From Microvirga puerhi (GTDB lineage: Bacteria > Pseudomonadota > Alphaproteobacteria > Rhizobiales > Beijerinckiaceae): a stretch of DNA of 64,000 nt. Positions within the stretch are counted from its first letter, which is position 1, and each line of letters starts with the position of its first letter. Below the pieces are notes generated by a model, which was given only the letters and a program-made list of their open reading frames with translations, ran no database searches and was not told the origin of the DNA. The position numbers were made by a program, and so were the translations under genes. The DNA is taken from contig NZ_JAIRBM010000001.1 in the NCBI RefSeq assembly GCF_020089865.1, positions 434,001 through 498,000 of the forward strand, given 5' to 3'. This document shows, one piece after another, positions 1-9,127 of this stretch.

Positions 1-1746
1 CGGTGACATCCAGAGAAACAGGGACGTCGCGATCATGAAAGCCGAAATGCCGCTCAAGAGGCCGAGGACGGTGTGCCAACGGTGGCGGCGGACAATGTCC
101 CGCAAGGGGATCGATCCATCGTCACGACGCTGGGGTTGCCATCCCGTGTCGCGTCCGAGAAGGATCTGGAACACCGAACCGGATTGAATCAGCATCAGGA
201 TCGGCGCCAGAAGCGCCGAGAGGATGATCTCGATCAGGGACGATAGCACGACCCTGATGCCGCCGCCGGAGGCCCGGCGCTCATGACCCCGCAGGAGCAT
301 CAGGAGCGTGCCAAAGATCTTGGGAGCAAGCAGAATCCCCATCGTCAGAGCGAACAGGGCCAGCGCTCGCTCGGGATCGAACCGCGGCCAGATCGGATAC
401 AGCCGGAAGTCGCGAGCGAAATATTCGGGCCGAATATAGGTCGTTTGCAGGACCAGCGCGATACCGACGATCAGCTGGAACAGCCAGAAGGGGGATGCGA
501 GGTAGGACATGATCCCCGTGGCGAAGTGCTGTCGCGTCGGCAGCTTCAGGCCCTTCGCGCCGATGACTCGCATATGCTGGAGATTGCCCTGGCACCAGCG
601 ACGGTCTCGCGCGGAGAGATCGATCAGCGATGGAGGGCTTTCTTCATAGGACCCATCGAGATCCGCCAACATATACACGTCCCAGCCGGCCCGTCGCAAA
701 AGAGCCGCCTCGACGAAATCGTGGCTGAGGATGTGACCGCCGAACGGTGGCCTGCCCTTGAGATCCGGCAGACCTGCCTGGTCGGCAAAGGCTCTGGTGC
801 GGATGATCGCGTTGTGCCCCCAGTAATTACCATCCCGTCCCATCCATACGGAAAGGCCCATGGCGATCACCGGCCCCGTTACCCGGGCTGCGAACTGCTG
901 CAGGCGGGCGAAGAGGGTGTTGCGATTGATGATCAGCGGCAGCGACTGAATGATGCCCGCATCGGGATCGGCCTCCATCGCCGCAGCAAGGCGCACGATG
1001 CATTCGCCGGTCATGAGGCTGTCCGCATCGAGGACGAGCATATGCTCGTAATGGCCACCCCAGCGCATCACGAAGTCCGCGATGTTGCCCGCCTTGCGAT
1101 GATGGTTCTTCTCCCGGTGCCGGTAGAAGAAACGCGCCTGCGGCCCCAAGCGTTGGCGCAAAGCCAGGAACGCGCGCTCCTCCGCAATCCACGCCTCGGG
1201 ATCCGTGGTATCCGAAAGGATGAAGTAGTCGAAATGAGCGCCGAGTCCGGTCGCCTCGACCGATTCATGGATCGCTTCGAGTGCCGCATAGGTTCGCGAT
1301 GTCTGTTCGTTGTAGACCGGCATGACGATAGCCGTCCGGCACGACAGGGTCGTCGGTAGGGGCCCGCGACCCCGGGACTGGGACAGAAGCGCGAAGAAAC
1401 CCAGAAGCGCGCTCGTGAAGGCGACGGCGATCCATGAGAAGTTGACGGTAAAAAGCGCAACCAGCAGCCACTGCAGCACGGTAGTCCGGCTGACCGACAC
1501 CACCTGGTACATTTCATAGGTGCCGTAGCCGGTCAGGATCAGGCCGCCGCCGAAAACGAACAAACGCGCCAGATAGGTCCGCCAGCGGGAACGGTCGACG
1601 ACCGGCTTGCGCTCCTGGGAGGCAGACCACCGTCCGAGCGATTGAGTCGGCATCTCGAGACGATTCTCGGGCGGCATAGCGGGTTCCAGCCGCCCCTTCG
1701 CGGTATTCTTCGTGTCGGGACCTATGGTGTCCAACGATAGAGCCAT
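1..1746 (-). CDS. opgH: Glucans biosynthesis glucosyltransferase H (OpgH/MdoH), C-terminus beyond left edge
   Basis: Inner-membrane GT2-family processive glucosyltransferase that uses UDP-glucose to build the beta-glucan backbone of osmoregulated periplasmic glucans. The ATG at 1746 opens a frame that stays open to base 1, giving 582 codons; the C-terminal end lies outside the window. Two hydrophobic segments lie near residues 46-66 and 80-105. They are followed by a cytoplasmic GT domain with the DAD metal site (about residue 237) and an RRWCQGN signature (about 380), the family's QxxRW-like motif. Several more membrane segments lie after residue 400. The start overlaps the last 25 bases of opgG, so the pair is translationally coupled. 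Recognition is firm; only the C-terminus is unseen. Confidence 0.93.
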   Translation of the reverse strand, partial: MALSLDTIGPDTKNTAKGRLEPAMPPENRLEMPTQSLGRWSASQERKPVVDRSRWRTYLARLFVFGGGLILTGYGTYEMYQVVSVSRTTVLQWLLVALFTVNFSWIAVAFTSALLGFFALLSQSRGRGPLPTTLSCRTAIVMPVYNEQTSRTYAALEAIHESVEATGLGAHFDYFILSDTTDPEAWIAEERAFLALRQRLGPQARFFYRHREKNHHRKAGNIADFVMRWGGHYEHMLVLDADSLMTGECIVRLAAAMEADPDAGIIQSLPLIINRNTLFARLQQFAARVTGPVIAMGLSVWMGRDGNYWGHNAIIRTRAFADQAGLPDLKGRPPFGGHILSHDFVEAALLRRAGWDVYMLADLDGSYEESPPSLIDLSARDRRWCQGNLQHMRVIGAKGLKLPTRQHFATGIMSYLASPFWLFQLIVGIALVLQTTYIRPEYFARDFRLYPIWPRFDPERALALFALTMGILLAPKIFGTLLMLLRGHERRASGGGIRVVLSSLIEIILSALLAPILMLIQSGSVFQILLGRDTGWQPQRRDDGSIPLRDIVRRHRWHTVLGLLSGISAFMIATSLFLWMSP

Positions 1747-3302
1747 GTTTCGCTAATCTGCTTCCCGCCAGCTTCGAGAATGAGGCGCATCTCAGACGTG
1801 TTTTCGTTACCCGGGTCAAGTTCGAAGACTACACGGACCGCCTTTCGTTCCGGATAAGGCCAAACCTTAAGGTTATGAAATGAACCTGGGCTGACCGTAA
1901 GGACAGATTTAAGGTCCTGGGGGAGATTGTCACCCAGAGTATCCCCTACGAACTCGACTGCAAACTTCCTGCGACGCCCGGTCGAGCCTCGACCCACCCG
2001 CGTTCCCGTGACCGTCGCAAGCGGCGGCCGTTCGGGAGGGGTCCAGCACCAATATTGCCGATAGGCAAACGGCACTTCGGAGCCGGGAGCCATCGGAGCC
2101 TTCGGGCGCCAATAGGTGAGAATGTTGTCGTTGATCTCGGCGTCCGTCGGAATTTCAAGGAGTTGGACACTGCCCTGGGACCAATCGCCCAACGGCTCGA
2201 TCCAAAGACTCGGCCGGCGTTCGAAGCGGGCCTCATCGTCCTGAAACGTCTCGAAGGACCGATCGCGCTGGATCAGACCGAAGCCGCGCGGAGACTCGTC
2301 GACGAAGGCGGAAATCTGCAGCGTGTCGGGGTTTTGAAGCGGCCGCCAGAGCCATTCCCCCTTGCCGTTCAGCATCTGAAGGCCCGTCGATTCATAAACG
2401 GCAGGGCGGAAATCATCCGCATTGCGACGGTCATTCGGTCCATAGAAATAGGTCGATCCGATCCCGCCGAGCCCCACGTGATCCAGATTGACGCGCGGGA
2501 AGAGGGTCAGCTCGACATCGACGATGGTCATGTCGCCAGGCCGGAAGGTCATGCGAATGGCGGCGGACGCGGATTCCGAGTCGATGATTCCATGCGCCGT
2601 CAGGCTGTTGCTGCCGATGGCGGGCCGCTCGAGCCAGAACGCCCGGAAGGATGGAAATTCCTCTCCCTTCGGATCCGCTGGTTTGAGGGTGAGGGCCCGG
2701 GCGATCGCTCCGAAGTTCTGGCCTCGTGCAATGGCGCGGAAAAACGTCGCACCTTGAACGATTGCGAAATCGAAGGGAGGGGTGTCAGGGGAGACCCCTA
2801 TGAGCCGGAAACCGGAAAAACCGATATCCGTAAGGTTAGCCGGAACATTGATACGGCCGAAATCGAACTTCGTCGGATCATAGCCGATCCGGCGCACGGC
2901 GCCGTCTTCCACGAGAAAGATGTCGACCGTGTTCGTGAACACGAACCCGCGATGGAGGGGTTCGACGGCGATGCCGCGCCCCTCTTGGATCCAGATCGGC
3001 TGTTGCGACGACTTGATGCCGATATACTGTTCGTAATTGAGATTCGAGAAGACGTCAGGCAGATCGTTCGGCGGCGCAACAAAGGGCTTCTTCGCCAGTT
3101 GGCGCGCGATATCCACCACGACTGCCGGATCAAACCGCTGACCGTCTCCCATTCGCGCCTGTATGGTCGCCTGAAAAGTCTGGGCTCGAAGAGGCGACGA
3201 ATATGCGAGGCCGGCGAGAGACACGCCGAGATAGGCCAGCATGTCGCGCCGACGGGGATGGAAGAGGCGCGGGGCCTTCGAAACAGGCACGGCAGAACTC
3301 AT
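1722..3302 (-). CDS. opgG: Periplasmic glucans biosynthesis protein OpgG/OpgD (MdoG family)
   Basis: Periplasmic protein needed to branch or release osmoregulated periplasmic glucans made by OpgH. From the ATG at 3302 the product is 526 aa, the usual MdoG length. The frame could also open at a TTG at 3317, five codons earlier; neither start has a strong ribosome site. The N-terminus (about residues 17-41) reads HPRRRDMLAYLG followed by a hydrophobic stretch ending near SSPLRAQ, which looks like a twin-arginine rather than a plain Sec signal. In E. coli OpgD is the Tat-exported paralogue, so the OpgG/OpgD assignment within the family is not settled. It lies immediately upstream of and overlaps opgH, the normal opgGH order, and is transcribed divergently from glmU. 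Confidence 0.93.
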   Translation of the reverse strand: MSSAVPVSKAPRLFHPRRRDMLAYLGVSLAGLAYSSPLRAQTFQATIQARMGDGQRFDPAVVVDIARQLAKKPFVAPPNDLPDVFSNLNYEQYIGIKSSQQPIWIQEGRGIAVEPLHRGFVFTNTVDIFLVEDGAVRRIGYDPTKFDFGRINVPANLTDIGFSGFRLIGVSPDTPPFDFAIVQGATFFRAIARGQNFGAIARALTLKPADPKGEEFPSFRAFWLERPAIGSNSLTAHGIIDSESASAAIRMTFRPGDMTIVDVELTLFPRVNLDHVGLGGIGSTYFYGPNDRRNADDFRPAVYESTGLQMLNGKGEWLWRPLQNPDTLQISAFVDESPRGFGLIQRDRSFETFQDDEARFERRPSLWIEPLGDWSQGSVQLLEIPTDAEINDNILTYWRPKAPMAPGSEVPFAYRQYWCWTPPERPPLATVTGTRVGRGSTGRRRKFAVEFVGDTLGDNLPQDLKSVLTVSPGSFHNLKVWPYPERKAVRVVFELDPGNENTSEMRLILEAGGKQISETWLYRWTP

Positions 3303-3472
3303 GTGTGAACGGGGCAAATAAGCCGGGCAGAGGTGAGCCCGTACATATCAGCAAAGATAGGGCTGAAGGAAACGAATTGGTGGGTGACTTGAGCATTTTA
3401 ATGAACGGATGATTGCCGGAATACCCCGGAATGGGCTAGCAGCCCTGCAAACCGCAGCTGGAACGAAACCCT

Positions 3473-4846
3473 ATGACACCCTCTTCCCCCATGAACGCGT
3501 CGTCCCGGACCTGCCTCGCCGTCGTTCTCGCGGCCGGCGAGGGGACGCGCATGAAATCCAAAACACCGAAGGTCATGCATGCGATCGCCAACCGCTCCAT
3601 GCTCGGACACGTCCTCGCCGCCGTCGCCGCAGCGGGCGCAGATCGGATCGCTGTGGTCGTGGGACCGGATCGGGATGACGTAGCGAAAGAGGCGCGTCGG
3701 CACTTCGCCGATCCGGAGATCTTCATTCAGAAAGACAGACTTGGCACGGGACATGCCGTTCTGAGTGCGCGCGACGCCCTGGCGCGGCAGCCGGACGACG
3801 TCATCGTCGTCTATGCGGACACGCCCCTGGTCAGCATCGAGACATTGGCGCGATTGCGGGAGCCGCTTTCGCGAGGAGCTGCCGTCGTGTCGCTCGGCTT
3901 CGAGGCCAAGGACCCGACGGGGTATGGCCGCCTCATCCTGTCCGGCAATGAACTCATGGATATTCGCGAGCACAAGGATGCAAGCGAAGAAGAGCGGGCG
4001 ATTCGCCTCTGCAACGGCGGTCTCATGGCGCTCAGGGGTGATGTGGCGCTCAGCTTGCTCGACAGGATCGACAACAAGAACGCCAAGGGCGAATACTATC
4101 TGACCGACGCGGTAGCGATTGCCCGCACGCTCGGGCACAAGGCGGAGGCCATTGTCGTCTCCGAGGAGGAGGTCCACGGCGTCAACGACCGGGCACAGCT
4201 CGCTCAGGCCGAAGCGATGATTCAGGGGCGGCTACGTCAGAGGGCGATGATCGACGGCGCGACCCTCGTAGCGCCTGAGACCGTGTTTCTGAGTTACGAT
4301 ACGAAGCTCGGTCGGGATGTGGTCGTCGAGCCGCATGTGGTGTTCGGACCGGGTGTCGTCGTCGAGGACGGTGTTGTGATTCACAGCTTCAGCCATCTGG
4401 AAGGGGCGACGATCGCGTCGCATTCCGGCATCGGCCCATTCGCACGTCTGCGGCCAGGAGCCGCCGTCGGCGCAGGAGCGAAGATCGGCAACTTCGTCGA
4501 GATCAAGAATACCCAGCTCGGAGCAGGCGCGAAGGTCAGTCACCTGACCTATCTCGGCGACGCGAGCGTCGGGGCCGAGGTCAATATCGGCGCCGGTGCG
4601 ATCACCTGCAATTACGATGGGTTCAACAAGCATCGGACTGAAATCGGGGACGGCGCCTTCATCGGATCGAACTCATCGCTCGTGGCGCCGGTGCGGATCG
4701 GAGCGGGAGCTTTCGTGGGTTCCGGGTCGGTCATTACCGAGGACATCCCCGAGGATGCCCTTGCTCTCGCCCGCGGGCGGCAGGTGACGAAAGAGGAATG
4801 GGCACGGAATTTCCGGCTCAAGTCAAAGGCTTCGAAGTCGAAATGA
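3473..4846 (+). CDS. glmU: Bifunctional UDP-GlcNAc pyrophosphorylase / GlcN-1-P acetyltransferase
   Basis: Cytoplasmic enzyme for the last two steps of UDP-N-acetylglucosamine synthesis: acetylation of glucosamine-1-phosphate and uridylylation. The 457-aa length fits the family. The N-terminal nucleotidyltransferase domain carries the signature LAAGEGTRMKSKTPKVMH (about residues 16-33) and a VYADTPL metal-site segment near 115. The C-terminal half is a left-handed beta-helix of hexapeptide repeats, with the NYDGFNKHRTEIGD acetyl-CoA-binding region near residue 380. Another ATG six codons in (MNASSR) is an alternative start. glmS follows 109 bases downstream on the same strand, so the two hexosamine genes probably share regulation. 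Confidence 0.97.
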   Translation: MTPSSPMNASSRTCLAVVLAAGEGTRMKSKTPKVMHAIANRSMLGHVLAAVAAAGADRIAVVVGPDRDDVAKEARRHFADPEIFIQKDRLGTGHAVLSARDALARQPDDVIVVYADTPLVSIETLARLREPLSRGAAVVSLGFEAKDPTGYGRLILSGNELMDIREHKDASEEERAIRLCNGGLMALRGDVALSLLDRIDNKNAKGEYYLTDAVAIARTLGHKAEAIVVSEEEVHGVNDRAQLAQAEAMIQGRLRQRAMIDGATLVAPETVFLSYDTKLGRDVVVEPHVVFGPGVVVEDGVVIHSFSHLEGATIASHSGIGPFARLRPGAAVGAGAKIGNFVEIKNTQLGAGAKVSHLTYLGDASVGAEVNIGAGAITCNYDGFNKHRTEIGDGAFIGSNSSLVAPVRIGAGAFVGSGSVITEDIPEDALALARGRQVTKEEWARNFRLKSKASKSK

Positions 4847-4955
4847 TGCTATATGTCACAATCGGTCATGGAAGTTGATTTGAGGTAACCCTCTCGCCTT
4901 TGTAGCAGAACCGTAAGCTTAACGGGCGAAGAGCCTTCAAGGGACATGACTCCAC

Positions 4956-6782
4956 ATGTGCGGAATCGTTGGAATCGTCGGCAATGAACCGGTTGCCGAG
5001 CAGATCGTCGAGGCTCTCAGGCGGCTTGAATATCGCGGTTACGATTCTGCCGGCGTCGCAACTCTGGAGAACGGCCAACTGGACCGCCGTCGCGCGGAAG
5101 GAAAGCTGCGTAACCTCGAGGTCAAGCTGTCGCAGGCGCCGCTGTCCGGCGTGATCGGCATCGGGCATACCCGTTGGGCGACACATGGCAAGCCGAACGA
5201 GACCAATGCCCATCCGCACGCCACCGACAGACTGGCGGTCGTCCATAACGGCATCATCGAGAATTTCCGTGAGCTGAAGGCCTTTCTCGAGACGAAGGGG
5301 ATGCGCTTCGAGACCGAGACGGACACAGAGGTCGTCGCACAACTCGTCACCTACGAGATGCGCCAGGGACGCCCGCCGATAGAGGCAGTGGCCGTGACTC
5401 TGCCGCGCCTGCGGGGAGCTTTCGCTCTAGGTTTTATCTTCTCTGGCGAGGACGATCTGATGATCGGTGCGCGTCACGGCGCGCCGCTTGCTATCGGCTA
5501 TGGGGATGGCGAGACCTATCTCGGTTCCGATGCGCTCGCACTTGCACCTTTGACGGATGAGATCGCCTACCTCGAGGATGGAGATTGGGCCATCCTGCGC
5601 CACAAGAGCGTCGATATTCACGACGAGAACGGCCAGCTGGTGCATCGCCCGCGTCATAAAATTCTTTCCGGCTCATTCATCGCAGACAAGGGCAATTACC
5701 GGCACTTCATGGCCAAGGAGATCCATGAACAGCCAGAGGTCGTCGGCCGGACGCTTGCACACTACGTGAACTGCACGGCCGGTCGGGTCGAGCTGCCCAT
5801 CGATCTTCCATTTGACTTCAAGGACCTGAAACGGATTTCGATCTCTGCCTGCGGTACGGCCTATCTGGCCGGTCTGATTTCGAAATACTGGTTCGAGCGG
5901 CTGGCTCGTATTCCAGTCGAGATCGATGTGGCGTCCGAGTTCCGCTACCGGGAAGCGCCGATGGAGCCGGGCGAACTTGCTCTCTTCGTGTCGCAATCCG
6001 GCGAAACCGCCGACACGCTGGCCTCCCTGCGCTATGCGAGTGCCGAGGGGCAGCATGTACTGTCAGTCGTGAACGTTCCCACTTCGACGATGGCGCGCGA
6101 AAGCGATGTGATCGCCTCGACGCTCGCCGGCGTGGAGGTCGGAGTCGCCTCGACGAAGGCGTTCACGTGTCAGCTCACGGTGCTCCTTGCGCTCGCAATC
6201 GCCGCCGGACGGGCCCGCGGGACGCTTAGCGCCGAAGATGAGAAGACAATCGTAGATGCCCTCATCGGCGTTCCCGGACTCATGAGCGAGGCCATCAAGC
6301 GCGAACATCAGATCGAGATCCTCGCGCGCGAGGTCTCCAAGGCCAAGGATGTTCTCTATCTCGGACGTGGGACATCCTATCCGCTGGCGCTCGAAGGAGC
6401 CCTGAAGCTGAAGGAAATCTCCTATATTCACGCGGAAGGTTATGCGGCCGGTGAATTGAAGCACGGTCCGATCGCACTCATCGACGAAGCCATGCCGGTG
6501 ATCGTCATCGCCCCGCACGATTCCGTGTTCGAAAAGACCGTGTCGAACATGCAGGAAGTTGCCGCTCGTGGCGGGCGCATCATTCTCATCACGGACGAGA
6601 AGGGCGCTCTCGAAGCCGGACTCGATACGATGGCGACCATCGTCATGCCGATGGCCCACCCCATCGTCGCGCCTATCGTGCACGCGGTGCCGATCCAGCT
6701 GCTTGCGTATCACACCGCCGTCTTCATGGGCAAAGACGTCGATCAGCCACGCAATCTCGCGAAATCGGTGACGGTGGAGTGA
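4956..6782 (+). CDS. glmS: Glutamine--fructose-6-phosphate aminotransferase (isomerizing)
   Basis: Makes glucosamine-6-phosphate from fructose-6-phosphate and glutamine, the entry step to UDP-GlcNAc. The product is 608 aa. It opens MCGIVGIVG, so Cys2 becomes the N-terminal catalytic nucleophile of the class-II glutamine amidotransferase domain (about 1-220; NGIIENFRELK visible). Two SIS sugar-isomerase domains follow: CGTAYLAG and SQSGETADTL near 285-350, and RGTSYPLALEGALKLKEISY near 470-490. It ends in the conserved DQPRNLAKSVTVE tail. No glmS ribozyme was noticed in the short leader. A hairpin terminator follows the stop, separating it from the AT-richer TPR gene downstream. Confidence 0.98.
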   Translation: MCGIVGIVGNEPVAEQIVEALRRLEYRGYDSAGVATLENGQLDRRRAEGKLRNLEVKLSQAPLSGVIGIGHTRWATHGKPNETNAHPHATDRLAVVHNGIIENFRELKAFLETKGMRFETETDTEVVAQLVTYEMRQGRPPIEAVAVTLPRLRGAFALGFIFSGEDDLMIGARHGAPLAIGYGDGETYLGSDALALAPLTDEIAYLEDGDWAILRHKSVDIHDENGQLVHRPRHKILSGSFIADKGNYRHFMAKEIHEQPEVVGRTLAHYVNCTAGRVELPIDLPFDFKDLKRISISACGTAYLAGLISKYWFERLARIPVEIDVASEFRYREAPMEPGELALFVSQSGETADTLASLRYASAEGQHVLSVVNVPTSTMARESDVIASTLAGVEVGVASTKAFTCQLTVLLALAIAAGRARGTLSAEDEKTIVDALIGVPGLMSEAIKREHQIEILAREVSKAKDVLYLGRGTSYPLALEGALKLKEISYIHAEGYAAGELKHGPIALIDEAMPVIVIAPHDSVFEKTVSNMQEVAARGGRIILITDEKGALEAGLDTMATIVMPMAHPIVAPIVHAVPIQLLAYHTAVFMGKDVDQPRNLAKSVTVE

Positions 6783-6813
6783 TCTCTCCGTAAGCTGGCA
6801 CTCTGTCTCGTCA

Positions 6814-6846
6814 GCTGATGACATCTTCGGTCATCGGCATTTTCTT
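6814..6846 (+). terminator. Probable rho-independent terminator of glmS
   Basis: A nine-pair stem (6814-6822 with 6830-6838, one G-T pair) closes a seven-base loop and is followed by TTTTCTT. It lies 31 bases after the glmS stop. Confidence 0.5.
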
Positions 6847-6928
6847 CGAGCGACCGGTATCTTTAAAATTCAAATTAAATGGTATATCGTATTAGTGACA
6901 TCTCTTTTATGGATGCACCATTCGGTAA

Positions 6929-9124
6929 ATGGTTGAATATAAACAAGCTGATCTACTTCAACAGGCCTTATCACTGCACCGAGCGGGGCATATCGATCAG
7001 GCCAAGGCTATTTATCTGCGAATCGCTCAAGCAGAACCAAGAAATCCAGACTTATTACGCCTCATCGGCACTGCGGCTTATCAACTCGGTGATGTAGAAG
7101 AGTGCGTCTTATATCTATCTCGATCGGTGGAAATATTCCCCGAGCATCCCGAAACGAGATTTAACTTAGCTATAGCACTAAGTCGTCTTAATCGGCATGA
7201 AGAATCACTCTTCCAATACCATGCTACTCTGATGCTTAGGCCTAACCACGCCGAAGCTTATTTTAATCGAGGCAATCTATTAAAGGAGATGGATCGGCTA
7301 GAGGAGGCCATTTCAAGCTACGACAATGCGCTGACCATTCGACCCAACTATGCAAAGGCCGCATTTAATCACGGCGGTGCGATGGCGAAGCTCGGTCGGC
7401 TTGAGCACGCTCTGGTCAGTTACGAACAAGCGATTGCGAGTCAGTACAATTATACGAGCGCGCACTATTGCAAAGCCGAGATTCTGACATTGCTCAAACG
7501 TTTTTCGGAAGCCATAGCAAGCTTGGACAGGGCAATCGAAATTCAGCCCGAATTTGTGGACGCATATCATCTCAAAAGCGTCCTGCTCTCAAATCTTATG
7601 CAATCACAGGAAGCGCTAAAATGTATCGATCAAGCAATCGAAATTCAGCCTAACTTTGCCAAGGGGTATCACTTCAAGGGAGCTGCCTTAACTTATTTGG
7701 GACGTGTCGAGGAAGGACTCGCGTGTTTCGAAATGGCATTCTCTCTTAGTCCGCGCTCTGATTATCTCCTCGGCGATATTATCCATGGGAAGGCCCACAT
7801 CGGGTGCTGGGAGCATTTTAGAACACAGGTCGATCTTCTGACCAAAGAGCTTTCCGCGCAGCGGAAGATTGTCGTTCCGTTCATTGCGCTGTCACTTGTC
7901 GATGATCCACAGCTACATAAAGCAGCCGCTGAACTTTATATGACGGACAAACACCCAGGCAGACAGCTGCTGCCGCCGCTGGCTAAGAAAAGCAAAAGCC
8001 AACGACTTAAGATTGGCTATTTCTCGTCCGATTTCAGCGACCATCCCGTATCTCACCTGCTGGCGGGCATGTTCGAGCGCCATGACAGGAAAAAATTCGA
8101 GATCCACTGCTTTTCATTCGGTCCGAAGTGTCGCGACGCTTGGCGCGATAGAATTGCTGGTTCGGTCGAGCATTTCATCGACGTTCATTCTAGATCCGAT
8201 CGTGAGATCACATCTCTCGCCAGGACGCTCGATATCGACATTGCTGTCGATTTGAATGGTCTTAGCGGTGATGCGCGCCCTGATATATTTGCCGAGCGTG
8301 CGGCGCCGATTCAATTGAGTTACCTAGGTTATCTCGGAACCCTGGGGACGCGCCACGTGGACTATCTAGTGGCGGATCCGATGATAGTTCCCCCTAGCGC
8401 CAGGGAGAACTATAGCGAGAAAATTCTCTATCTGAGTTGCTATCAGTGTAACGATGATAAGCAAAAAATATCGAACAAACCCTTTTATCGGACAGAATTT
8501 GGCTTACCAGAGGATAAATTCGTCTATTGCTCGTTCAATAACAACTACAAGATCACTCCGGAAAATTTCGATTTATGGGCTTCCATCTTAAAAGCTGCGC
8601 CCCGAAGTGTTCTTTGGCTTTATGCTAGCAACAAAGCCGCGGTCAAGAATCTGCGATTAGAAGCGGAGAAGCGAGCTGTCGATCCCGACCGGCTAATTTT
8701 CGCGAACAGAACGCCGCTTGAGGATCACTTGGCGCGTCTCAAGCTTGCCGATCTGTTCCTCGACACTCACCCGTACAATGCTGGCGCGACGGCAAGTAAC
8801 GCGCTGAGAGTAGGCCTGCCGGTTTTAACACGAGCCGGTAAGTCCTTTGCCAGCCGGATCGGCGCCAGCCTGCTCACAGCGACCAGACTGCCAGAGTTGA
8901 TCGCGAATTCAGACGAAGAATACACGGCACTTGCTGTCAGACTGGCTTGTGAACCTTCATTGCTGACTACAATCAAATCAAAGCTTGCACAGAATTTAGC
9001 AACGTGCCCTCTCTTCGACACGGAACGCTTTACCCAAAATATGGAGGCCGCTTACGAGGCTGCTTATACGCGATATCACAATGGCTTGGTGCCGGATCAC
9101 ATCGATCTATCTGCTGTCGTATAA
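6929..9124 (+). CDS. TPR-repeat O-linked GlcNAc transferase-like protein (SPINDLY family, GT41)
   Basis: Large 731-aa protein. Residues about 5-330 are a run of roughly eight tetratricopeptide repeats (phrases such as NRGNLLKEMDRLEEAISSYD). Residues about 350-715 match the catalytic part of GT41 nucleotide-sugar transferases. The His of SDFSDHPVSHL (residue 372) aligns with the human OGT HP motif His, and the Lys of FNNNYKITP (residue 541) with the OGT UDP-binding Lys. The THPYNAGATASNALRVGLPV donor-site block is also present. Expected activity is O-GlcNAc (or O-fucose) transfer to Ser/Thr of cytoplasmic proteins; donor and targets are not shown by sequence. It follows glmU-glmS, which make UDP-GlcNAc, but a terminator intervenes. 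Codon third positions and the AT-rich leader differ clearly from both neighbours, suggesting horizontal acquisition. No signal peptide is seen. Confidence 0.88.
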   Translation: MVEYKQADLLQQALSLHRAGHIDQAKAIYLRIAQAEPRNPDLLRLIGTAAYQLGDVEECVLYLSRSVEIFPEHPETRFNLAIALSRLNRHEESLFQYHATLMLRPNHAEAYFNRGNLLKEMDRLEEAISSYDNALTIRPNYAKAAFNHGGAMAKLGRLEHALVSYEQAIASQYNYTSAHYCKAEILTLLKRFSEAIASLDRAIEIQPEFVDAYHLKSVLLSNLMQSQEALKCIDQAIEIQPNFAKGYHFKGAALTYLGRVEEGLACFEMAFSLSPRSDYLLGDIIHGKAHIGCWEHFRTQVDLLTKELSAQRKIVVPFIALSLVDDPQLHKAAAELYMTDKHPGRQLLPPLAKKSKSQRLKIGYFSSDFSDHPVSHLLAGMFERHDRKKFEIHCFSFGPKCRDAWRDRIAGSVEHFIDVHSRSDREITSLARTLDIDIAVDLNGLSGDARPDIFAERAAPIQLSYLGYLGTLGTRHVDYLVADPMIVPPSARENYSEKILYLSCYQCNDDKQKISNKPFYRTEFGLPEDKFVYCSFNNNYKITPENFDLWASILKAAPRSVLWLYASNKAAVKNLRLEAEKRAVDPDRLIFANRTPLEDHLARLKLADLFLDTHPYNAGATASNALRVGLPVLTRAGKSFASRIGASLLTATRLPELIANSDEEYTALAVRLACEPSLLTTIKSKLAQNLATCPLFDTERFTQNMEAAYEAAYTRYHNGLVPDHIDLSAVV

Positions 9125-9127
9125 AAC

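Noticed and set aside
283..1359. Long open frame on the plus strand opposite opgH
   Set aside because: GC-rich antisense shadow; no domain is recognisable, whereas the opposite strand encodes clear OpgH motifs.
2055..3308. 417-codon frame on the plus strand opposite opgG
   Set aside because: Antisense shadow of opgG; composition (Arg, Gly, Asp-rich) and lack of a family match argue against a gene.
3741..3757. TGGCAC-N5-ATGC resembling a sigma-54 promoter
   Set aside because: Lies inside the conserved glmU coding region and lacks the TTGC half.
4847..4955. Possible glmS ribozyme or riboswitch before glmS
   Set aside because: The gap is only 109 bases with no conserved ribozyme core visible; glmS ribozymes are a Gram-positive feature.
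6879..7097. Small frame overlapping the start of the GT41 gene
   Set aside because: Runs out of frame over the TPR coding sequence and has no ribosome site or similarity.
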